Of a stretch of DNA of 64,000 nt, positions 37,066 to 45,443 are shown one piece after another. The stretch is from Peribacillus kribbensis DSM 17871 (GTDB lineage Bacteria > Bacillota > Bacilli > Bacillales > DSM-1321). The DNA is taken from assembly GCF_000430765.1 (NCBI RefSeq), contig NZ_AUMQ01000029.1:150145-214144 (forward strand), written 5' to 3'. The position numbers and the translations under genes were made by a program. Under the pieces are notes generated by a model. The model was not told where the DNA came from, ran no database searches, and worked only from the letters and a program-made list of their open reading frames with translations. Position 1 is the stretch's first letter. Every line of letters begins with the position of its first letter.

Positions 37066-37070
37066 TTACC
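37056..37070. promoter_or_regulatory. Putative MurR operator 1
   Basis: TGTAATTCAATTACC is a near-perfect palindrome (GTAATT-C-AATTAC) over the -35 of murQ. It resembles the RpiR-family site TGTAATTAAATTACA known for HexR. Binding by the adjacent MurR is inferred. Confidence 0.5.
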
Positions 37071-37083
37071 TTTTTATATTATA

Positions 37084-37098
37084 TGAAACAAAATTTCA
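37084..37098. promoter_or_regulatory. Putative MurR operator 2
   Basis: TGAAACAAAATTTCA is a palindrome (TGAAA-N5-TTTCA), centred 28 bp from the first site and sharing the TGwAA...TTwCA ends. The pair may allow looping or cooperative binding by an RpiR-type dimer. Confidence 0.45.
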
Positions 37099-37109
37099 AA
37101 AATGGGAAA

Positions 37110-37137
37110 ATAAAAGCATTCTTAAAGCTAAGAATGT
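37110..37137 (-). terminator. Terminator after murR
   Basis: On the minus strand CATTCTTA pairs with TAAGAATG around a 3-base loop, then CTTTTATTTT. It directly follows the murR stop. Confidence 0.8.
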
Positions 37138-37138
37138 C

Positions 37139-37993
37139 TTATTTTCTCTGTTGAAGTACCTTATTCCGGGATTTATTAAAAGATTCCATAATTTGATTCC
37201 CAATCTGATGGAATACACTCAAATATAAACCATCGATAATATTCAGCTGGGCCATCCTTGAAGCGATGCTTCCAACCCTGTACTCCTCTTCAACATCCGG
37301 GAAGCACAGCTTGATATCAGCCATCTTATAAAGAGGTGATTTTTTCAGGGAGGTGATGGCGATGACCGTTACTCCATGCTCCTTGGCAAACGATGCAATC
37401 TGAAGGATTTCTTTTGTCCGCCCAGAGGTGCTGATGGCAATCAAAACATCTTTTTCTTTCATGGAACCGATATAGGAAACCATATAATGATAATCTGAGG
37501 AGGCGACAGTATTCAATCCAAGCCTCATAAATTTATACTGAGCATCCACGGCCGGGGAAAAGGACCCGCCTACACCGAAAACGGCAATTTTCTGTGCGCC
37601 CTTAATTTTTTCAATACTGGCGCTGAAGTCCTTTTTATCCAGGGTATTCAGGGATAATTCAAGTGCATATTTATTAAAATATGTTACCTTATTAAACAAG
37701 CTCTGGGGAGTATCCTTTTTATTCAACAACGAAAAATTATTGATGTTTTCTTCAGAAAATGTATTTTCCTTTGCCAGGACCACCTTCATCATTTTAAAGC
37801 TCCCCACACCGATGGTTTTACAGAAACGGACCACACTTGCTTCGCTTGCTTCAGCCTGTGAAGCAAGCTCCTTGGTGGTCATGGTGGGGATGAATTCCGG
37901 GTTGGCCAAGATATAAGAAGCCACCTTCTGTTCAGCTGCAGTAAAATTATGCATATTGGATTTTATTCTGGCTAAAATACGGAGCTCCATCAT
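37139..37993 (-). CDS. murR: MurR, RpiR-family regulator of the mur genes
   Basis: A 284-residue regulator: an N-terminal RpiR helix-turn-helix (TTKELASQAEASEASVVRFC, about 38-57) and a C-terminal SIS sugar-phosphate-binding domain (VFGVGGSFSPAVDAQYKF; AISTSGRTKEILQIA). The likely effector is MurNAc-6P. I chose ATG 37993, with AGGAGG 7 nt upstream; the longer frame to 38056 begins upstream of the predicted transcript start. It is transcribed in the same direction as murQP but ended by its own terminator. Confidence 0.88.
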   Translation of the reverse strand: MMELRILARIKSNMHNFTAAEQKVASYILANPEFIPTMTTKELASQAEASEASVVRFCKTIGVGSFKMMKVVLAKENTFSEENINNFSLLNKKDTPQSLFNKVTYFNKYALELSLNTLDKKDFSASIEKIKGAQKIAVFGVGGSFSPAVDAQYKFMRLGLNTVASSDYHYMVSYIGSMKEKDVLIAISTSGRTKEILQIASFAKEHGVTVIAITSLKKSPLYKMADIKLCFPDVEEEYRVGSIASRMAQLNIIDGLYLSVFHQIGNQIMESFNKSRNKVLQQRK

Positions 37994-38036
37994 TATAAAA
38001 CCTCCTGCCTTTTTTGATTTCATTTCCATACTTGCA

Positions 38037-38065
38037 ATTATACTTAGAAGAAACATTCCTGATAA
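38037..38065 (-). promoter_or_regulatory. SigA-type promoter of murR
   Basis: Minus-strand TTATCA (38065-38060), 17 bp, then a perfect TATAAT (38042-38037). This excludes the upstream murR start at 38056. Confidence 0.6.
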
Positions 38066-38109
38066 GCTTTAAAAAAATTCCTCCTAAACAGGAAATATCC
38101 CTTTGTCTG

Positions 38110-38385
38110 TCAGGACTTCGCTTCTTTATCAATTTTATAAATAAAAGCAAACACTTCAGCGACAGCCTGGTAAAGATCTTCTGGAATGGTCTGGTTCAGC
38201 TCAAGCTGTGATAACAGCCCGGTCAGAGAGGAGTCCTTTTGAACAGGGATTGAATTTTCCCGGGCTTTCTGCAGGATATTTTCAGCAGTCTGACCTTTCC
38301 CCTTTGCGGTTACGCGCGGGGCTCCTTCCCTCTCCGAATCATAGCGCAGTGCAACTGCCTCTCTCCTTTTATTCTCTCTACTCAT
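38110..38385 (-). CDS. ylqH: YlqH, free FlhB C-terminal domain-like protein
   Basis: A 91-residue soluble protein matching the cytoplasmic FlhBcc half that follows the NPTH cleavage site. EAVALRYDSEREGAPRVTAK parallels FAIALKYDDQKSDAPYVVAK of FlhB, and the tail QTIPEDLYQAVAEVFAFIYK parallels QAIPEEFFKAVAEILAFVYK. There is no membrane part and no NPTH. It overlaps ylqG by ATGA, so the two are made together. Function is unknown; it may interact with the export gate or with YlqG. Confidence 0.92.
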   Translation of the reverse strand: MSRENKRREAVALRYDSEREGAPRVTAKGKGQTAENILQKARENSIPVQKDSSLTGLLSQLELNQTIPEDLYQAVAEVFAFIYKIDKEAKS

Positions 38386-40145
38386 ATCCTTAAGTCCACT
38401 CCTGTATAAGGAATCGTTTGTTTTATATAATTTGAACTGCTTTTTAGACCTTGATCTGCATTCCCGCCTGAAATATGGAAGGACGACAGGGTAAAATTGA
38501 CTGCCTTAAAATTCTCCTTCAACTTGGGCAGCCATTTGTCAGCAAGCAATTTCACAAGGCTTGCGTTTTCATTATAGACAGTAAGGCTGACAATCCGGTT
38601 CTGTACCTGCATATCAATCGTTACATCCTTCAGGGAGTCTAGCTGCAGATAAAATAAAACACGGCAATAGTCTGAATCGACCGAGCCATCTCCCTTCTTT
38701 TTACCGCTGAAATGCAGGGTCAGGTCTGCTTGTTTGAGAGGCACCTGGATAAAAAGGTTTTGCAGGGGACCGCTTTCCTGGGATAAGAGCTGCTGGGCAG
38801 CCAGCTTATTCAAAAGCTCCTGTGCCTGCTCCCTTACAGGGCTTTTATCGGATTCCTTAATAAACGCCTCCAGAGCATGCTTCAGCGTCTTCACGCTCTT
38901 CTCAGGGCTGTCTGCAGTCCACTCCTCTCCCGCCTGCTCCAAGCCGAAAGCCGCCGCAATTTGTTTAAAGAATTCTTTGAGTTCCTTTGGTTTTACGGAA
39001 TGGGCCGCACCTAATTGCCGCAGCTGGGCAGAAAGTTCCTCATTCTCATTTCCTCCAGCCTTATCCTGACTCAGGTTTCCAGCCCCTTGGAGGATGTCCG
39101 GGTTTTCCAGGATCTGCATCGCCCTGTCAAGGTTAAGGCCCAGTTTCTTCAGCATCTCTTTTCCTGCTTCTGAAAGGCTGAATACACCATTCTCACTGCC
39201 CGCTCGGTTATCATTCATAAGCTCCATAAGCATTCCTTTTACAAGCTTTCTCTGTTCCCCATTTATATGTGCATCTATTGTCCCGCCGCTATCTTTCAGC
39301 GCATTCGGAAGAACGCTCAAAACTTCCTTGATGAAAGGCTTCACAGATGCTTCCTCTTTATTGGCTGTCTGGGATACGGCTTCAAGGAGGGCGGCATTTT
39401 CCCCTTCAGGCAGGCCCTTTGCAAGACCCAGGGATTTCAATGCCTTAAAGGCTAGGCCATCCTTCCCTTCTTCCTTTAGCCAGTTTTCGACAAGGGCCGA
39501 TATTGCCCTTTCCCCCGTATGGTCCGCCCCTATCTGCAGGGCAGAAATTTGAACTTTCAGTCCAGCGGCTGATGGAAGATGCTCCATTTGGGTTAGGTGT
39601 TTTGAGAGGCTGTCGAGGAGAGCATATACACTCCTGCCTGAGTCGAGGCTCTGCAAGGCAGCGAGGTTTTCTTTTGTAACGGGAAGATTTTGATTATAAA
39701 GCGTTTTTACTGTTTCCATCCTGGAAGCAGTTTCCGGGGCTTCTTTCAGCCAGCTTAGGATGGTTTCAAAGCTCTCTTTGCTTGCGGGAATTCCATTTTT
39801 AAGCGAGAAGTCAGCCAGCTCCATGGATTCCCTTTCTTGAGGAATGGATAAAAGGCTGAGGAGCTGCTGCGGGGCCTGTGAACCGTCCTTAATGAAAGAA
39901 GGATCTACAATCTTAAGGGCTATCTGGCCTTGACCGGACTCCACACGAAACCAGTATTGCCCCCCTGCCTGCAGTGATGCCTGGACCACGGCTGTCAGCC
40001 TTGTGCTCCCAATCTGAACAGCAGCCATTTGATTGGGAAACAGCTTGGTGATCTTTCCGTATACCAGCTGCCCCGGTTTAAGAGAATGAGATGTAACAGA
40101 GTGAGACTGCTTGAGAATGGAAGATAGGATATTATCCGTGCGCAT
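38382..40145 (-). CDS. ylqG: YlqG, large FliK-like protein of unknown function
   Basis: A 587-residue protein with no signal peptide or membrane helix. Residues 20-75 look like a small beta barrel (GQLVYGKITKLFPNQMAAVQ). A long helical middle part follows. The C-terminal region (about 455-560) resembles the FliK hook-length domain (FIQVPLKQADLTLHFSG, then VSLTVYNENASLVKLLADKW). It is coupled to ylqH, an FlhBcc homologue, which copies the FliK-FlhB partnership. The FliK likeness is my judgement from pattern. ATG 40145 has GAAAGGAG upstream. Confidence 0.85.
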   Translation of the reverse strand: MRTDNILSSILKQSHSVTSHSLKPGQLVYGKITKLFPNQMAAVQIGSTRLTAVVQASLQAGGQYWFRVESGQGQIALKIVDPSFIKDGSQAPQQLLSLLSIPQERESMELADFSLKNGIPASKESFETILSWLKEAPETASRMETVKTLYNQNLPVTKENLAALQSLDSGRSVYALLDSLSKHLTQMEHLPSAAGLKVQISALQIGADHTGERAISALVENWLKEEGKDGLAFKALKSLGLAKGLPEGENAALLEAVSQTANKEEASVKPFIKEVLSVLPNALKDSGGTIDAHINGEQRKLVKGMLMELMNDNRAGSENGVFSLSEAGKEMLKKLGLNLDRAMQILENPDILQGAGNLSQDKAGGNENEELSAQLRQLGAAHSVKPKELKEFFKQIAAAFGLEQAGEEWTADSPEKSVKTLKHALEAFIKESDKSPVREQAQELLNKLAAQQLLSQESGPLQNLFIQVPLKQADLTLHFSGKKKGDGSVDSDYCRVLFYLQLDSLKDVTIDMQVQNRIVSLTVYNENASLVKLLADKWLPKLKENFKAVNFTLSSFHISGGNADQGLKSSSNYIKQTIPYTGVDLRI

Positions 40146-40169
40146 ATTTTTCTCCTTTCACAAAAGTCT

Positions 40170-40955
40170 TTATTTCTGGCTGATCCAATAGTCCTTTACA
40201 GGCGCAAAGCTTTTCCTGTGCCACTCTGTAATTCCATGAATCCGGATGGCTTCCAAATGTTCTTTTGTTCCATAGCCGGCATTGGTTTTAAAATTATAGT
40301 GCGGATGCTTTTCACCAAACTCAGCCATCATTTCATCCCTGGTCACCTTGGCTATGATTGAAGCGGCCGCAATAGAAATACTGGATGCATCTCCTTTTAT
40401 AATCGATTCCTGCGGAAAAGGGGCAGAAAGCTTCATCGCATCAATCAGCAGATAATCGGGGGCTGTCTTCAATTCAAGTATACTTTGATTCATCGCTTTC
40501 TTTGCAGCTTCATAAATATTGATCCTGTCAATTTCATCTGAATGAATGATGCCCACTCCAATAGCCAGGGCTTCTCTCTGTATATGATGATAAAATGACT
40601 CAAGTCTGCTTTTAGGTATTTGCTTCGAGTCGTTCAGTCCCGGGAGGAAGAACGATGGAGGAAGGATGACAGCTGCAGCTACCACAGGGCCGGCAAGCGG
40701 TCCTCTGCCTACTTCATCTATGCCGGCAATGAGGGAAAAACCTTGGCTCTTTACCCGGTTTTCATGCACTGACATCTCTGTGAATTTTCGCTTTACTGCT
40801 TCCAGCTTTTCAAGTTCTTTCCTCTTTTTCTGAGCAAGCTGGACAACACCTTTTCTTCTATCATTCAGGCAGTCCTTTAATAGGACATCCTTTAAGTCTG
40901 TTACTTTACGCAATTCCTCGGCTGCTTTACTAATACTGAGTGATTCAACTTTCAT
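40170..40955 (-). CDS. rnhB: RnhB, ribonuclease HII
   Basis: A 261-residue RNase HII that removes ribonucleotides from DNA and RNA of hybrids. The active-site motif IAGIDEVGRGPLAGPVVAAA gives the first Asp-Glu pair. Further Asp residues lie in LLIDAMKL and in the IIAKVTRDEMM region. I chose ATG 40955 (MKVESLSIS), with TAAGGA 8 nt upstream, matching the B. subtilis N-terminal length. ATG 40964 and TTG 40982 are weaker. Confidence 0.97.
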   Translation of the reverse strand: MKVESLSISKAAEELRKVTDLKDVLLKDCLNDRRKGVVQLAQKKRKELEKLEAVKRKFTEMSVHENRVKSQGFSLIAGIDEVGRGPLAGPVVAAAVILPPSFFLPGLNDSKQIPKSRLESFYHHIQREALAIGVGIIHSDEIDRINIYEAAKKAMNQSILELKTAPDYLLIDAMKLSAPFPQESIIKGDASSISIAAASIIAKVTRDEMMAEFGEKHPHYNFKTNAGYGTKEHLEAIRIHGITEWHRKSFAPVKDYWISQK

Positions 40956-41059
40956 CCTCTTCATCCTTACTAATATCGGCAATGTATGTAAAAACCTGAA
41001 GGGACTGATCCAGATCTTTATGGTTGGGATCCCGCCCTTCAGGCAGAGTTCATCATGTA

Positions 41060-41926
41060 CTATTCGGCTGATCCTTCCAAATCGGAAGGTGTTTCTAAAG
41101 TGATTGGGCCCATTTTTTCCGAACGGAGCTCTCTTATAATCAATTCCGCCGTTTTGTCGTAATCCACCAGCCCTTTTGCGGCCAGGACTCCGCGGAAGAT
41201 CCCTATCTGGTCAAAAAGCTCTACCAAATCCTCCGGAATATGATCCAGATTGTATCTTTCCTTAAGGCGGCTTGGATATTCCTTCTCCAGGAACTTCAGG
41301 GTATACACCGCAAGATCATGCTGGTTCAGCAGGGTGTCTTTTATCGCCCCAGTCACTGCCAGTTTAAGACCTACAGCCTGATCCTCAAATTTCGGCCATA
41401 GGATTCCCGGTGTATCAAGGAGTTCCAGCTCTTTTCCCACCTTGATCCATTGCTGAGCCTTGGTTACTCCAGGCATGTTCCCTGTTTTGGCGATATTCTT
41501 CTTGGCAAGACGGTTGATCAGTGTGGATTTCCCGACATTTGGAATTCCCACAATCATCGCCCGGATGGCCCTTGGCCGAATGCCCCGCGATTTCATTTTT
41601 TCCAGCTTAGGCTTCAGGATTTCATGCGAGGCACCAAGGATTTTATGAAGTCCGCTGCCGGCCTGTGAATTAATCGCTATGGCATGCTGCCCTTTTTGTT
41701 CAAAATACTTCATCCATTGATTGGTTTTTTCTTTATCCGCCAGGTCAGCTTTATTCAGCAGAATAAGCCTCGGCTTATGGGCAATGATTTCATCAATCAT
41801 TGGATTCCTGGAGGAAGCGGGTATCCTCGCATCCACCAATTCAAAAATGATATCCACAAGTTTAAGTTTTTCTGTTACTTCCCTTCTTGCTTTGGCCATA
41901 TGGCCAGGGAACCACTGTATCGTCAC
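41060..41926 (-). CDS. rbgA: RbgA (YlqF), GTPase for 50S subunit assembly
   Basis: A 288-residue circularly permuted GTPase needed late in large-subunit maturation. It opens [15 protein letters not shown]. Motif order is G4 (LNKADL), then G1 ([12 protein letters not shown]), then G3 (DTPG), as in YlqF. The C-terminal helical domain binds rRNA. GTG 41926 has AGGTGGA upstream. It is between lepB and rnhB. Confidence 0.97.
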   Translation of the reverse strand: MTIQWFPGHMAKARREVTEKLKLVDIIFELVDARIPASSRNPMIDEIIAHKPRLILLNKADLADKEKTNQWMKYFEQKGQHAIAINSQAGSGLHKILGASHEILKPKLEKMKSRGIRPRAIRAMIVGIPNVGKSTLINRLAKKNIAKTGNMPGVTKAQQWIKVGKELELLDTPGILWPKFEDQAVGLKLAVTGAIKDTLLNQHDLAVYTLKFLEKEYPSRLKERYNLDHIPEDLVELFDQIGIFRGVLAAKGLVDYDKTAELIIRELRSEKMGPITLETPSDLEGSAE

Positions 41927-41944
41927 AGCATTCCACCTACTTTG

Positions 41945-42508
41945 CTAGTTCTTGTCATATGCTACACTTCGAAATCGGTCCAAAGGCCAGTACACCAGGC
42001 TCGTTTTACCGATCACTTTTTTCATGGGCACAGTCCCTATCGCTCTTGAGTCCCTGCTGTATCTCCTGTTGTCACCCATTACAAATAATTCGCCTTTTGG
42101 AACCGTATCTCTGTTTATATAGTCCTTGAGTGTAAACGGCTCGGTCAGCGGCCCATCCATTACTTCTTTTTTATATTGATCCAGGTATGGCTCTTTGTAG
42201 GCTTTTCCATTTACGTATAGCGTATCATCTTTATATTCAATCCGGTCTCCAGGAAGCCCAATGACACGTTTTATGTAATCCTTTCCCTCAGGGGCATGGA
42301 AGACAATGATGTCGAAGCGCTTCGGCTTGCCTACAGTATAGCCTATTTTATTCACAATCATTCTGTCATGATTATGCAGAGTCGGCATCATTGATAAACC
42401 ATCCACCACAATCGGAGCAAAGAAGAAATAGCGGATAATAGCTGCCAGCAGAACCGCAATAATTAAGGCCTTCGTCCATTCCCAAATTTCATTTCTTTTT
42501 TTAGTCAT
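41945..42508 (-). CDS. lepB: Type I signal peptidase (SipS/LepB type)
   Basis: A 187-residue signal peptidase. It has one membrane helix at about 13-32, nucleophile S39 in DGLSMMPTL, general base K80 in DYIKRVIGLPGD, and the box E motif GDNRRYSRDSR near 145. It cleaves signal peptides of exported proteins outside the membrane. Bacilli have several paralogues, so sipS/T/U/V cannot be told apart here. ATG 42508 lies 19 nt before rbgA in the same direction. Confidence 0.96.
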   Translation of the reverse strand: MTKKRNEIWEWTKALIIAVLLAAIIRYFFFAPIVVDGLSMMPTLHNHDRMIVNKIGYTVGKPKRFDIIVFHAPEGKDYIKRVIGLPGDRIEYKDDTLYVNGKAYKEPYLDQYKKEVMDGPLTEPFTLKDYINRDTVPKGELFVMGDNRRYSRDSRAIGTVPMKKVIGKTSLVYWPLDRFRSVAYDKN

Positions 42509-42602
42509 TCTAGTTCCACCGCCTATAAAGTCTTCGCTTAGATAATGTTACTGCTATATTTTACACTATCGAAGAAAAATAAACGCTTATTATCACTCAT
42601 GG
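42509..42602. other. lepB upstream region
   Basis: Short AT-rich stretch that should hold the lepB promoter; only weak -10-like TAAAAT/TATAGC elements are visible, so none is called. Next to it is repeat copy B. Confidence 0.35.
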
Positions 42603-42772
42603 CCAAAGCGGAAAGCGGTGCCTGCCGAATATAATAATATTAAAAGTATAGTGTTCATGTTTTTATTTTATCGAACAAACATCTAGCATAAGGCGAGCAG
42701 GCCTTGGGAAGCGGTTTTCTTCCCATGGAATGATTGACTTATGACTCGAGGGTCTCAGCTTGGAACTGGACA
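42603..42772 (+). repeat. Structured repeat R2, copy B
   Basis: A 170-bp member of the R2 family: AAAGCGGAAAGCGGTGCC at the left, CATAAG...CTTATG and TGGGAAG/CTTCCCA stems, and GACTCGAGGGTCTCAG then CTTGGAACTGGACA at the right. The left partner of GGGTCTC is lost (AACAAACATC instead), so the outer stem cannot form: a decayed copy. Confidence 0.75.
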
Positions 42773-42804
42773 GTGAGTCTCGCACCTTACACTCCAATCA
42801 ACCA
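42773..42804. repeat. Fragment of palindromic repeat R1 (right end)
   Basis: GTGAGTCTCGCACC, then ACTCCAATCAACCAG, resembles the right end of R1 and abuts R2 copy B at the same point as at 34426/34427. No R1 left half is found to the left of copy B. Confidence 0.6.
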
Positions 42805-42880
42805 GTTTTAAAGACAAATTTCCATCGCATGAACCTATTCAAAAACAATTTTAGGGATGACGGAGGTGGAATAATCCCAT

Positions 42881-42914
42881 AAAAAAGGAGCCTGTATACA
42901 CAAGCTCCTTTTTT
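42881..42914 (-). terminator. Terminator after rplS
   Basis: AAAAAAGGAGC and GCTCCTTTTTT form an 11-bp stem with a 12-base loop, 47 nt past the rplS stop. Confidence 0.9.
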
Positions 42915-42960
42915 GTACATTATCATATATTGCACAGGCTTCGAATCCTGATTCGTTAAA

Positions 42961-43305
42961 TTAGCGAATCTCTTTGATACGAGCTGCTTTACCGCGAAGG
43001 CTGCGTAGATAGTAAAGTTTAGCACGGCGTACTTTACCGCGGCGAACTACTTCTAAGTTAGCGATTTTTGGTGAATGTACAGGGAATGTACGCTCAACTC
43101 CAACACCGTAAGAAACCTTACGAACTGTGAAAGTTTCGCTGATTCCACCGCCACGACGCTTGATCACTACACCTTCGAAAAGCTGAATACGTTCACGAGT
43201 TCCCTCGATAACTTTAACGTGTACACGTACAGTGTCACCAGGACGGAACGCAGGAAGATCTGTTTTCAATTGCTCTTTTGTGATTTCTGCAATAAGTTGT
43301 TGCAT
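42961..43305 (-). CDS. rplS: Ribosomal protein L19
   Basis: A 114-residue 50S protein at the subunit interface. The start [20 protein letters not shown], the central [17 protein letters not shown] and the tail [18 protein letters not shown] are family hallmarks. It has its own promoter and a structured leader. ATG 43305 has GGAAGGAG upstream. Confidence 0.98.
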   Translation of the reverse strand: MQQLIAEITKEQLKTDLPAFRPGDTVRVHVKVIEGTRERIQLFEGVVIKRRGGGISETFTVRKVSYGVGVERTFPVHSPKIANLEVVRRGKVRRAKLYYLRSLRGKAARIKEIR

Positions 43306-43395
43306 CGTCTTTCAACTCCTTCCAACAGATGCTCATGACAATATATTAGATTGCAGCGGAACATCTTAATAAAAGCCCGGAGACTCCAGGCCACA
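43306..43395 (-). ncRNA. L19 leader (ribosomal protein leader RNA)
   Basis: The roughly 90-nt leader between the promoter and rplS can form a hairpin (GCCTGGAGTCTCCGGGC) and a longer helix, GATGTTC with GAGCATC, just before the ribosome site. Bacilli have a known autoregulatory L19 leader (Rfam L19_leader) at this position. I assign it by location and fold; a covariance search would settle it. Confidence 0.6.
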
Positions 43396-43401
43396 AAGAA
43401 T

Positions 43402-43430
43402 ATGATAGCATATAAGCCTGACAGTTGCAA
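43402..43430 (-). promoter_or_regulatory. SigA-type promoter of rplS
   Basis: Minus-strand TTGCAA (43430-43425), a 17-bp spacer and TATCAT (43407-43402). It lets L19 be expressed separately from the weakly needed rimM-trmD genes. Confidence 0.6.
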
Positions 43431-43459
43431 TATCATTTATCTTCTTTTCAGGAACTTTA

Positions 43460-44194
43460 TCAATCTTTCTTTACTTCTTCAAGCCAGATCTTTTCTTTCT
43501 CGCTTAATGGATAGTTTTCCAGCAGGTCCGGCCTCCTGGTGAGGGTCCTCCTCAGAGATTCCTTGGTTCTCCATTCCTCGATCCGGGCATGATTCCCTGA
43601 CAGCAGGATATCCGGCACCTTGATTCCCCTAAAGTCCGCAGGCCGGGTGTAGTGGGGATGCTCCAGCAATCCCGTAGAGAAGGAATCCTTAATCGGGGAT
43701 TCTTCATTGCCCAAAACTCCAGGAAGGAGTCTCACAACGCTGTCGATCACGACCATTGCACCCAGTTCCCCGCCGGTCAGGACATAATCGCCGATCGAGA
43801 TTTCATCCGTAACCACATGAGTTCTGATCCTCTCATCATAGCCTTCATAATGGCCGCATATGAAAATCAAGTGCTCTTCTTGCGAAAGTTCTTCCGCCTT
43901 TTTTTGGCTGAATCTTTCACCCTGCGGGCAAAGCAGCACGACCCTCGGCTCTTTGCTTCCTGCCTCTTTTTTAAGGGCATCCACAGCATCAAAGATCGGC
44001 TGGGGTTTCAGGACCATCCCTGCTCCGCCGCCATATGGATAATCATCTACAGTATTATGCTTATTGTCGGCGAATTCCCGGAAGTTTGTGACGTTGTATG
44101 AGACTGCCTCTTTTTCCTGCGCCTTCTTCAGGATGGAACTGCCCAGCACTCCGGCAAACATCTCAGGGAACAGTGTCAAAACATCAATTTTCAT
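43460..44194 (-). CDS. trmD: TrmD, tRNA (guanine-N1)-methyltransferase
   Basis: A 244-residue SPOUT (trefoil knot) enzyme that makes m1G37 in tRNA and prevents frameshifts. Motifs are [20 protein letters not shown] at the N-terminus, [28 protein letters not shown] and [17 protein letters not shown]. It overlaps the rimM stop by 1 nt (ATG 44194). Confidence 0.98.
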   Translation of the reverse strand: MKIDVLTLFPEMFAGVLGSSILKKAQEKEAVSYNVTNFREFADNKHNTVDDYPYGGGAGMVLKPQPIFDAVDALKKEAGSKEPRVVLLCPQGERFSQKKAEELSQEEHLIFICGHYEGYDERIRTHVVTDEISIGDYVLTGGELGAMVVIDSVVRLLPGVLGNEESPIKDSFSTGLLEHPHYTRPADFRGIKVPDILLSGNHARIEEWRTKESLRRTLTRRPDLLENYPLSEKEKIWLEEVKKD

Positions 44195-44712
44195 TAGTCT
44201 AACAACCCTTCCATAGGAAGAATTTTTATCTGCTTATCCACAATGTTGATTTCTTTGACAATATCTTCGATGTAGGGAATTAAAATCTCTTTTCCCCTTT
44301 TTCCTTTTACCACCCAGACATCATTTGCACCGGGAGCCAATACTTCACGGATTGTCCCAATTTCCTCCCCTTCGAGGGTCACCACCATGCAGCCGATGAT
44401 TTCATGGTAATAATATTCCCCTTCTTCAAGCTCATGCAGCTGGGAATCGGATACTTTTAGTAAACCGCCTTTGAGTTTTTCCACCTGATTCACATTATCA
44501 TAGCCTTCAAACGTAAGCAGGTCGAAATTTTTATGTTTCCTGTGCGATTTAATGGCCAGCTCAACAGGCTCTGTACTCTTTTCTGCGAAGAAGTACAGTT
44601 TATTTCCTTTTTTGTATCGTTCTTCTGAAAAGTCCGTCTTAGAAATCACCCGGACCTCACCTCTAATTCCATGGGTATTGACGATTTTCCCCACATTAAA
44701 CCATTTATCCAT
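44194..44712 (-). CDS. rimM: RimM, 16S rRNA processing factor
   Basis: A 172-residue 30S assembly factor. N-terminal domain ([20 protein letters not shown]) and C-terminal PRC-barrel ([20 protein letters not shown]) that binds S19. I chose ATG 44712 (MDKWFNVG), 8 nt after AAAGGTG; GTG 44721 overlaps that ribosome site. Confidence 0.96.
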   Translation of the reverse strand: MDKWFNVGKIVNTHGIRGEVRVISKTDFSEERYKKGNKLYFFAEKSTEPVELAIKSHRKHKNFDLLTFEGYDNVNQVEKLKGGLLKVSDSQLHELEEGEYYYHEIIGCMVVTLEGEEIGTIREVLAPGANDVWVVKGKRGKEILIPYIEDIVKEINIVDKQIKILPMEGLLD

Positions 44713-44725
44713 TCTAACCACACCT

Positions 44726-45112
44726 TTAACGTATTTCCGTAATCATTCCGTCCTTCACCACAATGGTTTTCGTACCTATTGCCTCATCCCAGACCTGCCC
44801 CACTTCCACTTTTACAATAGCCTGAAGTTCCCGATCCTTCAGCTCACTGCCTAAAGGAAGGAGACCCAGCTGGTCGATTTGGAAATCAAGCATTTTTATT
44901 TTTTCCTGTCTTTTGTTAATTTCCTTCTCAAAGTGTACTTTTAAACTGCCAGGATGCATTTTTTTCATTTTTTCCATTTTTTTTAATTCAAAGCGCAGCT
45001 GGCCGCATTCCTTTAAGAGCTGACCCTTATTGTGCTCGTATTTTTCCAGGAGTTGATTCTTGCTGGTCTCGGTCAGTACATGCTTCACTATAACTGTTTG
45101 AAGAATTTCCAT
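44726..45112 (-). CDS. ylqD: YlqD family protein, function unknown
   Basis: A 128-residue protein of the YlqD family. The N-terminus [20 protein letters not shown] is followed by a Lys/Glu-rich coiled coil (about 25-80) and a beta-rich C-terminal part ([18 protein letters not shown]). Its constant place beside khpA, rimM and trmD suggests an RNA or ribosome-linked role, but none is established. ATG 45112 has GGAGG 8 nt upstream; a longer form from 45127 starts inside that site. Confidence 0.9.
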   Translation of the reverse strand: MEILQTVIVKHVLTETSKNQLLEKYEHNKGQLLKECGQLRFELKKMEKMKKMHPGSLKVHFEKEINKRQEKIKMLDFQIDQLGLLPLGSELKDRELQAIVKVEVGQVWDEAIGTKTIVVKDGMITEIR

Positions 45113-45174
45113 TTCCAGCTCCTCCATTCAAAAAAACTTGTTATGTACTAAAAAAGAATTTAATTTTATATAGC

Positions 45175-45203
45175 AAAAAAGGAGGGCCTAAGACCCTCCT
45201 TTA
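45175..45203 (-). terminator. Terminator or attenuator after khpA
   Basis: On the minus strand GGAGGGTC and GGCCCTCC pair around TTA, followed by TTTTTT. It begins at the khpA stop. Since ylqD-rimM-trmD follow with no clear promoter of their own, it may allow partial read-through. Confidence 0.85.
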
Positions 45204-45431
45204 TTCGGATATCTCCAAATAAATCTTCTTGTGCTGTGATGATCCTGCTGCATAGACTACAGTTCGAATCGCCTTAGCTACACGCCCCTGTTTCCCGATT
45301 ACCTTTCCCATATCTTCCTTGTTTACAGAAAGGGAATAGATGATCTTTTCACCTTCTTCGTTCACAGAAACGCGAACGTCATCCGGATGATCCACAAGGG
45401 GCTTAACAATTGTTTGGATTAATTCCTTCAT
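45201..45431 (-). CDS. khpA: KhpA (YlqC), KH-domain RNA-binding protein
   Basis: A 76-residue single KH domain with the GxxG loop in VIGKQGRVAKAIRTVV (about 49-64). KhpA pairs with KhpB (Jag) to bind RNAs and influence cell elongation. It lies 12 nt after rpsP and is co-transcribed with it. Confidence 0.95.
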   Translation of the reverse strand: MKELIQTIVKPLVDHPDDVRVSVNEEGEKIIYSLSVNKEDMGKVIGKQGRVAKAIRTVVYAAGSSQHKKIYLEISE

Positions 45432-45443
45432 CGCAGCGGATGA

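Noticed and set aside
42798..43025. Minus-strand 75-codon frame overlapping the 3' end of rplS
   Set aside because: It runs in another frame through rplS and its terminator, with no family likeness; a shadow frame.
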